A stretch of 64,000 bases of DNA from Calendula officinalis (Eukaryota > Streptophyta > Magnoliopsida > Asterales > Asteraceae), in assembly GCA_963853835.1 (NCBI GenBank), contig OY970823.1:6404001-6468000 (forward strand), given 5' to 3'. Position 1 is the stretch's first letter. Each line of letters opens with the position of its first letter. Below, piece by piece: positions 22,978 to 33,046 of the stretch. The translations under genes and the position numbers were made by a program. The notes under the pieces are model-generated. The model was given only the letters and a program-made list of their open reading frames with translations. It was not told the DNA's origin and did not search any database.

Positions 22978-25262
22978 CTTTTTTTTAATAGCAAAAAGAA
23001 GGCAACGGGTAGAGCTTCGGCATTGCCATCACCCTCCCGAGGACCTCCAAAAAATTTTATAAAACTCGAGAATCTAGCAAAAAGCTAGACAACATTACAA
23101 AGGTTTTTTTAACCAATCATCCCAAGAAATCTTTAATTTAGGATTTCTATGGGATAACCACGAAAAAGAAAACAATCTAATACTATCAAACAAAGACGAC
23201 TTCTTAAAGCTACCACTATCAAATAATACCGCATTACGATATCTCCATAAAACCCAACACGTAGTATACCCGATAACCCTAACATTCCTTCTACAATCTT
23301 TTGCAAATGGCATTTCTTCACACTTGGCGCACCATTGAGAAATCGAACTGCACTCCCAAACATCCACATTGCACCATCAAAAGATGATCCTCCAAATCTG
23401 CTTAGCTAAATCACACGTGAACATGATATGGGAGGACGACTCCAACCTGTCATTACATATCGGACACATAATCAAAGTGATCTCCATTCCCATCCGAGAC
23501 AAATTTTGTCTCGTTGGGAGGCTATCAAGCACCAAACGCCACATAAAAACGTTAACCTTAATTGGAACCGATTTGCACCAATTAAAAGAATTACCCACAC
23601 CTGCAAATAAACAGTTATTTATAATATTCCTAGCAGAACCAACTGTGTACATACCACTAACATCACGATCCCAACAAACACCATCATCTCCTTCTTCAAT
23701 CGAAACCGAAGCAATCACCTCCATGAGATTATCAAATTGCTCTTTTTCAATACCATCTCTAATACCCCTTCTCCAATTAAAAGCCCACATACCATTCCGC
23801 CGCCGATTTTTAACACTACAAAACGGATTCATCTCCAAACGAAAAAGACGATTATAACTTTCAGAAAAAGGCATATGACCATTCCAACTATCCAACCAAA
23901 ACCTAATCGATTCGCCATTTCTCACTTTATACATAAAATCATTCTTCATAATCATATTATTGTCATGTAGATAATTAATAGAACCAATAATTTTAAACCA
24001 AATACCTTTAGAAAACCGAGCCAAAGAATTACAACCGAACCCCTCGTCATCTCCATAAATAGCTTTTATAAGCCGACACCATAAAGCATTTTTCTCATTA
24101 TAAAACCGCCACTTCCATTTCAAGAGAAGAGCTAAATTTAAAGCATCCAAACTAGCAAATCCTAAACCACCTTTTTCCTTAGAAGCCAAACATGTATTCC
24201 ACTTAACCCAACTCATTTTTCTATCCTTATCATTACCACCCCATAAAAACCTTGCACGTAATTGCTCCATCTTCTTAATAACCGACAAAGGAGCTCGAAA
24301 AAAGGATAGCCGATAAATACCCAAGCTACCTAAGACCGCTTTGATTAAAGTTAATCGACCTCCAATAGAAAGCATACTTGCTTTCCACTTAGAAAGCTTA
24401 TTACACATCCGATCAAGAATAACGTCCCAAAACCGAATCGAACGACCATTTCCAACTAGGCGAATGCCTAAATAATCGAAAGGCATGTCTCCTTTACTAC
24501 AACCATTACGGGAACAAAGATAGTGAATTTGCTCCTCCGACACCCCAACACCGTACACATGAGATTTAGCCAAATTTACTTTCAACCCGGAATAAACAAA
24601 AATCATTTAAAACTTCCACAATGCCTTCAATATTATTTTGACTCCACTCCGAAACAAACATAACATCATCCGCATAAAAGAGATGAGAAATAGAAAAATT
24701 TGCACCCCCGATGATAACCCCGTTCATGCGACCACTATGTACCGCATTCTCAATTAACACATGTAATCCTTCCATAGCTAAAATAAAAAGAAACGGGGAT
24801 AGCGGATCTCCTTGACGAAGGCCTCGGAACATATCAAATTCCTCCGTAGGACTACCGTTAATCAAAATCGACATTCTAACCGAAGATAAACAAGCTTGGA
24901 TCCACCCACGCCATCTAGATCCGAAGCCCATATGAGCCATGATAACGTCTAAATACTCCCAACTTAAAGAATCATAGGCTTTCTCAAAATCCACCTTAAA
25001 AAGAAGAAGTTCCTTCTTTTTAAGTTTATACCAATCCATAATTTCGCTAATCATCAAAGGCCCATCTAAAATTTGTCTACCTTTTATAAACGCGGATTGA
25101 ACATTGCTCACCACTTTATCAACCACTTTAGCTAACCTCATCGCTAACATTTTAGCAATGATTTTATAAAGTAAACCGATTAACGAAATTGGCCGAAAAT
25201 CTTTCACGAGAGTCGGGTTAGGAATTTTCGGAATAAGGGTAATAAACGAGGCATTACAACCT
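22978..25262 (-). mobile_element. 5'-truncated LINE (non-LTR retrotransposon)
   Basis: Minus-strand element of about 2.3 kb ending in an A-rich tail (22978-22988 on plus). It is cut at 25262 within the reverse transcriptase, just upstream of TLIPKIPNP. The typical LINE 3' part is present: reverse transcriptase, a zf-RVT-type CPIC...H...C region, and a GGAGGTCCTCGGGAGGG-type 3' UTR. 5' truncation is the normal result of incomplete target-primed reverse transcription. No convincing target duplication was found. Confidence 0.88.
23097..25262 (-). pseudogene. LINE reverse transcriptase ORF2 remnant
   Basis: The region 25262-24570 carries reverse transcriptase blocks KDFRPISLI, QSAFIKGRQILDG, KVDFEKAYDSLSW, RGLRQGDPLSPFLFI and the catalytic FYADDV. 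The next frame (24606-23377) continues with VNLAKSHVYGVG, LTLIKAVLGSL, the WKWRF-type domain and the C-terminal zf-RVT segment (CPICNDRLESSSHIMFTC). A one-base shift near 24592 separates the two. The last part (to 23097) ends WDDWLKKPL and is cut off from its upstream part by a stop near 23378. The endonuclease domain is missing through truncation, so the element cannot move by itself. Confidence 0.88.
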
Positions 25263-26950
25263 TAAAAAGAGAGAAAAATCATTTTTATTTTTATTTTATA
25301 TGATCATTAATAATGAATTACAATTCATAAGATTTTTTTTTCCAAACGTCCTAACATAAAGTTCGTATGAACGTATAATCAAAAGAGAGAAAAATGCAAA
25401 TTTTTGTGGTTGGAAACAATGAAATAGAGGAATAAAAATGAGTGTACACGAAAACATCACCTTGCCCACAAACAAATTATATGTCAAGTCTTTTCTATTT
25501 TGCAGTAAAAGAAAATTTGTTTACTTAAAAGTTTCTTTGTAATGAAAAGCTCAAAAAATATTTTTGAAATGTCAAAAGATTGTAGGTTACAAAAATATTT
25601 TTCATACTTAAAGTTTCTTATATTTTACTATGTTTATCAACAATGTTATAATTAGCATCATTATATGAAAACATTTTAAGTTATGAGTTTTGTTAAATAT
25701 GTAACGTACATATTTTGAAGATGTTAAAAGATATTTAATGAAATATTAAGTCTCTCATTTGATGAAGATTTTAAAAGTTATTGGGAAATGCTTCTTTGTC
25801 CTTGTTGAAACATTTTTTTGCTTTCGTTATTTAAATAAGTACATCAAGTCATCATTTATTTCCCAACTCATATTGCAACTTATTTTATTTTTAAAATGTT
25901 CATGTGAGTCTAATTTCATGTCGGTATATTACATTTATTTGGTTGCTTAATGCATATACACGTTTAACAAGCTTAAAAAAATTTAATTAGCCAATTGTCT
26001 AATTGTAAAGAGCTTATTTTTTTCTCATTAAAATTTATTTATGATATACATAAAAGTACAACGTTAAGCCTCATGAAACGATTGTGTGATAATTAAATTT
26101 GTTATTTTAATTTCATAATGACAATTCAATGCAGTTTTTTAAGTTTTATTTTCTTAGAATAATGATCCAAAACATTATTTTGAAATTATGGATCATTAAG
26201 TATGACATTAAATCAATTTATTTGATTTAATAAAATTCCTTTTGTGATAATTTTAAATCGTATATTACAACCAAACTTTAAAAAAAATCATTTTCATGAT
26301 TATTCTTTTATGTTAAAAAGTTATGGTTCTTTCGGAATTATAAGCATTAAATGAGCATTGTATTAAAACTACTTAAAGTGAAAAATTATGAATCTTCCCC
26401 ATATAGGCTCACCTATTCTTACTACAATGTCTAGGAAAGATGGCGGTTTTTCTGACTCCTAATCATGGGTGGTTCCGATACGCACAAGCGCTGTCTACCC
26501 TCACCGTCTTTCATGGTTGTATTCGAATAGAGCTACCGAAAAGGGTTGACTAAATAATCTTTCCCCCGAATGTGGTTATATACATATGATGAATTGGTGT
26601 CTATAAATCGACCTGTCATTCGATAAATGAGAACCATCCGCACTAGTGTTTTTCGAACATGCTGATTCGACACACAGTTTATACTAATACAAACCATAAG
26701 CATATAAACTATCATTTTATACGATAACTAAATCCAATATTTATCCTCCCGTTGTAGGAAAATATCGAAACAAACATAAATTCTTTGAGATCACCGATTT
26801 TGTGGCTCAAATGGAATATTAGAGCTATTGTTAAGCTTCTTAATTATGTTTTATTTGGATTATGCTTTCCCATTTGGATAATGGTTATCTTTTGGACTAT
26901 GGTTTGTTCACATTGATTATGTTTCTCGAGATAATTTAAAGTTGCTTTAT
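25263..26950. other. Copia interior without recognisable genes
   Basis: This 1.7-kb AT-rich tract between the LINE and the first recognisable copia pol motif should hold gag. I could not identify gag by eye, nor a CCHC zinc knuckle. A non-AT block at 26395-26530 may be foreign, but no ends were found. Confidence 0.5.
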
Positions 26951-27099
26951 TCCTTATGAAATTAAACAATACGTGTGACCAACTTCAAAATTTTTTTTTT
27001 TTTTACTTTAAGGCATGTATATTGGGTATTTTGATAGTCTGGTTGATTGTGGTATTCATATACACTTTCATAAAACATAAGGACTACTTTATCAACATT

Positions 27100-30000
27100 A
27101 CGCCTAAAAGTAACTTCATTGACAACCATTTCGGGCCCGTCGTCCCTAGGCTTTGGTATAGCCCAATATATGTTGTCAAATGGTACTATTTTAACCATAA
27201 ATGAAGCCTTATATTATCCAAGTTCCAGTCGTAACTTGTTGAGTTTTAAGAAATATTCGAGAAATCATGTTTTCATCTCGAAACTGCTCGAGAAAATGGT
27301 ACTGAATACCTTTACATTACCTCCGATACATACGACTAAAAACGTATATTGGAGAAGTTGAGATGTTTGTCAAACGGTTTGTACTTTACTACGATCTAAA
27401 CCATTGAAAGCAATCTAATCTTTTGTCGAGCCCTTGCTGATGGCGGAACTTATATGTTATGGCATGACCGGCTGGGACGCCCGGGTCAAAATACGATGCT
27501 TCGAACTATGAATGCATCTCATGGGCACCCTATTGAAGGAATTAATTTCATGATTAATTCGAAAAGCCTATGCCAAACATGCTCGATTGTAAAGACACAT
27601 CTCAAACTACTTTACGTATAATCTACAAAAGTGATATCCCATTTTCTTAAGAGAATTCATGGGGATATTTGTGGACCTATCCAACCAACATGCGGACCAT
27701 TTAAAAATTTCATGATATTGGTTGATGAATAAACAATGATGGTCACACGTAGCTTTGTTGTCCACAAGGAATGAAACATTTCCTAAACTCCTAGCCCATA
27801 TCATTAAGTTGAGGGCTAATCATCCGCATTATCCAATAAAGTCAATTAGACTTGATAATGTCGGTGAGTTTACATCGAAAAATGTTCGATGATTATTGCA
27901 AAACATTGGGCCTTGATATTGAACACCCTGTTGTGTACCTTCATTCTCAAATTAATCTTGCGGAAGCGTTTATCAAACGAATACAAATAACTGCAAAAAC
28001 TTTGGTTATGAGCACCAAAACGCCCCATTTTTATATATGGTTATGCGTTATTGCACACGGTTGCATTGGTCCGTCTGAGGCCCATTGGGCACCCAATAAC
28101 TTCCTGTGTACCAGCTGGTAACTGGATATGAGCCCGACGTTTCATATTTACGCATGCTTGGGTGTTTGGTCAATGTTCCAATTGAACTTCCAAAGCGATC
28201 GAAATTTGGACCTCAGAAACAACGGGGAATATATGTTGATTATTAATCCCCATTCATCATACTCTATTTAGAGCCCTTGACAGGCGATCTCTTTAACGCT
28301 ACACATGCGAATTGTGACATTGATGATACAATCTTCCCGTCGTTAGGGGGAGATTTGCACGTTAATGTTGATAAGGAACGACGTGAAAGAACGTGGCTTG
28401 CACCCAATTTGTCTCATATGGATCCCCCGATTGCACATAGTGATAAGGATGTGAAAAAGGTTCTAAGTCTACAAAATGTTGCTAATCAGCTACCAGACAC
28501 ATTTAATGACTTAACAAATGTCACGAGATCAAATATACCTGCTGCATATGTGCCTGCAAGGATAGACGTCCCTGTGAGATGCCATGTTCCGTTTGAACAT
28601 GTTGCATCGGTCGAACCCACCGAGCAAAGGACGCTACCATTGGTTGTCCAGTCCGCCGCTCTTCCCAATAAAAGAGGAAGACCGGTTCTGTTCCAAGGAT
28701 GTTCTGCCTCAAAGGAGGAGAAATTCTGTTGTATACGTTTCGCCACACCGGATCATTAAGGATCACGGGAGTGTATTGGAGAAGCGTGTTCCTGATGAAA
28801 CACCAATTTCTTATCATCCCGATAATCTTGAAATATATGTCGAGTATGCTATCTTAGACAACATTTTGAAGCAAAACGAGACTGTCATCGATGATTTGTT
28901 CATATACGCAGTGGCCACTGACATTATGAGCAATGATGACATGGAACCAAGTACCATTGTTGAGTACAATGGACTGGTCTATGGAAACACACAATCCAGG
29001 TAAAATTGGATTTCTTAACGAAAGGAAGAGTGTTTGGACATGTTGCTCCAAAACCACCTAATGTTAAACCAACTGATTATAAATCAGTATTCGTAAGGAA
29101 GCGTAATGAGAATAATGAGATTGTAAGATACAAAGCTCGTCTCGTGGCGCTAGGCTTCTCTCAAACGCCCTGGTATTGATTATGAGGACATGTATTCTCC
29201 CGTAACGGACGTTATAACGTTCCACTACTTAATCAGTTTAGTAGTTTCTGAAAAATTGAATGTGCAGCTTATGGATGTGGTCACAACCTATCTCTATGGG
29301 GATCATGACACAGAGATACACATGAAAGTCCCTGATGGACTCAAGTTGTCGGAATCAAGTAGTTCTAGACCATGGAACACGTTCTCGATATGACTGAGAC
29401 AATCACTTTTTGGATTAAAATCCAGACGGATGTGGTATAACTGTCTAAGTGAGTACTTGATCAGACTGTGATATTTGAATATTTTGATATGCCCATGCGT
29501 GTTTATAAAGATATCCACTTCAGGATATGTTATTATCGCAGTCTATGTAGATGATTTAAATCTCATAGGATCCTCGAAGAGTTGTTTGAAACTGCTGAAA
29601 TCCTGAAGAAGGAATTCGAGATGAAAGATCTTGGGAAAACACAGCATTAGCTCGGCATGCAGATCGAGCACCGTAAAGATGAGGGTTTTCATTTATCAAG
29701 AGAATTACACCTAAAAGGTGTTAAGACGCTTTAGTTGCCATGACGCAAAACTTCAATCTACTCCCATGGTCATTCATTCCTTAGACATTAAAAGGTTTCA
29801 TTCCATCCAAATGAGGATGATGAAAAGATATTGAGCCATGAGTGTTCATATCTCAGTTCCATAAGCGCAATATGGTACTTCACCCAATTAATGTACTAAA
29901 CTGGACATCTTCTTTATTGTGATATGCATGACTAGGCATAACAATGCGCCAACACGCCACCATTGAAATGGTATTAAAGACATCTTCCGTTATTTTAAAG

Positions 30001-30640
30001 ATAGTACGGATATGGGCTTATTCTATCCCTGCGTGTCATCGAGTGGATCAAGTGTGACTGATACTCGAGATAGCGCGACCCTTATCGGCGATAGCGATGC
30101 AGTTTACTTATCAGACCTGCACAAGGGACATTCCCAATCTGGTTATGTCTTTACCATAGGGAATGTGGCGACATCCTAGAGTTCTTGTAGATAGATTCTA
30201 GTTGATACTTCGACAAGTCACTCCGAACTACTCGCGCTCGTCGAGGAGACTAGAGAGTGTGTATGGCTTTGAGATGTAAGAGACCATATTCGAAGTAAAT
30301 GTGGTTTGGCTTATGATCCCAGTTAACCAGTTATCATATATGAAGATAACACTGCTGTTATTGATCAATTGAAACATGATTATATCAAAACAGGATAACA
30401 CCAAACACATCTCGCCGAAATTGTTCTTTACACATGAACAACAAGCATTTCAAAAGATTGAAGTGCAAAATATTGCATTAGATAAGAATCATGCAGACTT
30501 GTTCACCAAGTCACCGCCAAAGTATTCTTTCCAAAACATATCAAAGCTATTTGACTTAGAAAAGTCTTTGAGCTACCTAAATAACATATACCATGCACCC
30601 AGTTGTGTGCGAATAATGTTTGCATCCTGATGTATGTCTT
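27100..30640 (+). pseudogene. Ty1/copia pol remnants (PR/INT/RT/RNase H)
   Basis: Recognisable blocks in order: LSNGTILTINEALYYPSSSR with NLLSF near 27180-27245 (end of the protease region), LWHDRLGRP with a CQTC pair near 27460-27600 (pre-integrase zinc finger), HGDICGPIQPTCGPFKNFMI near 27658 and YLHSQINLAEAFIKR near 27940 (integrase), RKRNENNEIVRYKARLVALG near 29093 (reverse transcriptase start), YVDDLNLIGS near 29545 (catalytic YVDD), and a ribonuclease H part with LIGDSDAVYLSDLHKG near 30083 and SHSELLAL near 30222. Many in-frame stops and shifts break it. The integrase-before-RT order is the Ty1/copia signature. Confidence 0.85.
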
Positions 30641-30729
30641 GCACCCTGTTGAGTGAGAATAATAATTGCATCCAGACGTATGCTTCGCACCCTGTTGAGT
30701 GCATGTGAGGGGGAGCATCCTAATGAATG

Positions 30730-31295
30730 CTTGTGTACTCTTTTTCCTTTAGTTCAATGGTTTTGCCCCATCGGGATTACCTTGAAAAAGTTTTTTTTAA
30801 TGAGACACTAACATTTGCTCATTCTCACTAAGAATTGTTGAAGTCAGGGGGAATATCCAGTTGTATACTTATTAACCATTGTGCACTCTTTTGTCCTTCG
30901 TTAGAGTTTTTGTCCCACTGAGTTTTCTCTTAACAAGCTTTTAACGAGGCACATCATATATGGTTCCTTCACTCGCTCAAGACATCCTATCGTACTCTTT
31001 TGTCCTTCGGCTGAAGTTTTTGTCCCAAAAGGTTTTCTCTGACAAGGTTTTTAATGAGGCGAATGTTTGACGGATTGTCTGAAGATACAATACTTATTAA
31101 CCATTGTGCACTCTTTTGTCCTTCGTTAGAATTTTTGTCTCACTGGGTTTTCTCTAAACAAGGTTTTAATGAGGCACACTGTATATGGTTCCTTACCTCA
31201 CACAAACATCCAGATTGCACTCTTATGTCCTGCGACCAGAGTTTTTGTCCCAAAGGGTTTTTCTCTGATAAAGTTTTTAACGAGGAGAATGTCTG
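30730..31295 (+). repeat. Five degenerate tandem units in the copia 3' untranslated region
   Basis: Units of roughly 70-80 bp spaced by variable linkers start near 30736, 30885, 30990, 31105 and 31217. Each has CACTCTTTTGTCCTTCG-like, GTTTTTGTCCCA-like, GGTTTTCTCT-like and AAGGTTTTTAACGAGGC-like parts. Similar arrays lie between pol and the 3' LTR in many plant copia elements (from general knowledge). Confidence 0.75.
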
Positions 31296-31368
31296 ATGGA
31301 TTGTCTGAAGATACAAGACGAAGTACATGTAGAGTTCAACATAAATCTAAGCAACCAAGGGGGAGTAT

Positions 31369-31543
31369 TGTAACTCATATGACTATCTGGTTGCCCACAT
31401 TTATGTGTATTAACACCATGACTCTTGGCTTGCATACCTTAGTGTATATAAGATAGTTGTATGCACATTTCTTTCTACAATATTGTAAGAATACATGTAT
31501 ATGAATGAGAAGATCATATGATTGAGCTAATTGGTTTACAACA
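31369..31543 (+). repeat. 3' LTR of the copia element
   Basis: About 175 bp from TGTAACTCATATG to TTTACAACA, directly after the polypurine tract. A shorter boundary at GGTTTACA (31540) would give TGTAA/TTACA tips. No target duplication could be confirmed because the 5' LTR is truncated. Confidence 0.8.
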
Positions 31544-31899
31544 GAACCAAAGTTATAATGTAGTATAAACCTAAAAGACCGTTTATGTAATTAACTATTG
31601 AATTATTAACCAAAATCAATAAGTAAGCTTTTATTTTAACAACAAATGCATTAAAAACTTGTAAGTCACTAGGAACCAAAACACAACAAAAACAGCAAAA
31701 CAAAACACAAGAACGCAAAACGTTACAAGCAAGACAAACAACAATCGGACCATCTACTGCCTAAATTACAAGACATGTTTAAACTAGAAAAAGGGGCTTA
31801 GACTACTCCCATTGGTAGTATGAAGGTTAGGGTCACCAAATATTTTATTGGGAAATAAAGAGAGAGGGCCACCAAAAGTGGTGACCTAAGTTGGTGGAG
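31544..31899. other. Flank between the copia element and the giant MULE
   Basis: No gene. The stretch from about 31795 (GGGGCTTAGACTACTCCCATTGG) looks like the start of a small repeat that continues beyond the MULE at 51110 (TCACCAACAAGGGTCACC), so the MULE may have landed in a MITE. The far end was not identified. Confidence 0.5.
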
Positions 31900-31908
31900 A
31901 GAACTAGG

Positions 31909-32165
31909 GAATTTTTTTCAAAAATAGGCTTAATCGGACACATATTTTCACAAATAGGCTTGATTCTTTTTTGTTTTCAAAAATAGGCTTTCTGCCGTCC
32001 CCAAGGCCGGCTTCCAATTAAACCCGGACTCCCCGAGGCCGGCTTCCAATTAAAGCCGCACTCCCCGAGGTCGGCTTCAGCATGTTTGATGTGACCACCT
32101 GTTTGGACAACTCCCCGAGGCCGGCTTCATGAAGACACCCTCCCCGAGGCCGGCTTTAGGCCAAA
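31909..32165 (+). repeat. Left terminal inverted repeat of the giant MULE
   Basis: Matches the reverse complement of 50845-51100. The outer ~90 bp holds AAAAATAGGCTT units; the inner part holds five GAGGCCGGCTTC-type units separated by AT-rich or unique spacers, including a shared block ATGTTTGATGTGACCACC. Divergence between the two ends is visible but low. Confidence 0.92.
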
Positions 32166-32312
32166 CCCCAATTATATATACAACACTGAAATACAACACT
32201 TCACACACCAACACAACAAAAAAAAAAGATCTTCACACAACAACACACCGACTTTCACCTTACACTTCACAAAAAAAAAAAAAAGCATACTTCACAAATC
32301 ATAAAATCAAGA

Positions 32313-32910
32313 ATGAGTTCGTCGAATAACGAGTCACCTCCATATCACCCCGTGTATGATTCGCCTCCTTTAGATGAGGCTGAGTTAGAATGTTTGATAG
32401 CTAGAGATTACAATGAGGTACATGCGGAAGAAATTGCAGACGAGGAGCAACTTCTTTGGCTTGATGCAGAGCAAGCTCGATATGAGCGACATATTGAAAT
32501 GTTGCGTGAAATAGGACCACCGGTTGTTCATCTCTGGCAGTTAAAAGGGAGGTTTAAGAATTTTGACACGAGAAAGCAAAAGATGGTACGTTTAAAATTA
32601 CAAGATAATATTTGTTCAATTAACTAAAATCATAATTTTTTGGTATTTTCAGCTTTTACCGCCTCGGTTTGTGAGGCAGCATAACCATCTCCTTCAGAAA
32701 AGACATTGCGTGATACGAAGAGGTGATTCTGTTGAAGTCATGGACCTCCATGCTACTCGATTTGGGGAAGTTAAAATGAGTGCTGATTTCAAGAATTTCA
32801 TGCATGAAAATGAAATTCTACCTAATGAACTTTGTACTTTTATCATAAATGAAGACTATCAGACTAATGGTAGAAATGTGATTTTTACTGTTAAACGTGA
32901 GAATGAATGA
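32313..32910 (+). CDS. Small two-exon gene with B3-like C-terminal domain, MULE cargo
   Basis: Exon 1 is 32313-32585 and exon 2 is 32653-32910, with a 67-bp GT-AG intron in phase 0. The product is 176 residues with no defect. Residues 1-75 are acidic with many Glu and Ala. From about residue 78 the text reads like a plant B3 DNA-binding fold: LLPPRFVRQH at the exon junction, CVIRRGDSVEVMDL, MSADFKNFMHENEIL followed by PNELCTFII, and VIFTVKRE. The B3 pattern is a short Pro-containing first strand, a middle strand with GD, an F-x-x-F-x-x-x-N-x-L helix region and a final strand. This is a by-eye fold call. An in-element DNA-binding regulator is inferred, with the repeated motif in the ends and the central promoter as possible targets. 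Start: first ATG after the leader; termination TGA at 32908-32910. Confidence 0.6.
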
Positions 32911-33046
32911 TATGTAATATAGTTTGATATATCATGTGAAATAAAACTGGTCTTATCATATTAAAAAGTGCATTAAAAAACTACTACATATTTAATAATA
33001 CATTAACTTAAGTACCAAATAAATAACTAAAAAGCACACAATGCTT

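Larger units (their letters stand above)
22761..31543 (+). mobile_element. Decayed Ty1/copia retrotransposon, interrupted by a LINE
   Basis: The last ~96 bp of an LTR at 22761-22856 recurs almost exactly at 31448-31543, the end of a ~175-bp 3' LTR that starts TGTAACTCATATG at 31369. The upstream LTR has lost its first ~80 bp. A CGTTATCGGCAC sequence follows the 5' remnant where the primer-binding region is expected, and a purine tract AAGGGGGAG precedes the 3' LTR. The inner order is protease/pre-integrase, integrase, reverse transcriptase and RNase H, the Ty1/copia order, all with many stops and frameshifts. The gag region is not recognisable, partly because a LINE sits at 22978-25262. Confidence 0.85.

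Noticed and set aside
22978..25275. A target-site duplication for the LINE (AATCATT near both edges)
   Set aside because: The matching words lie at unequal distances from the borders and are common in this AT-rich sequence.
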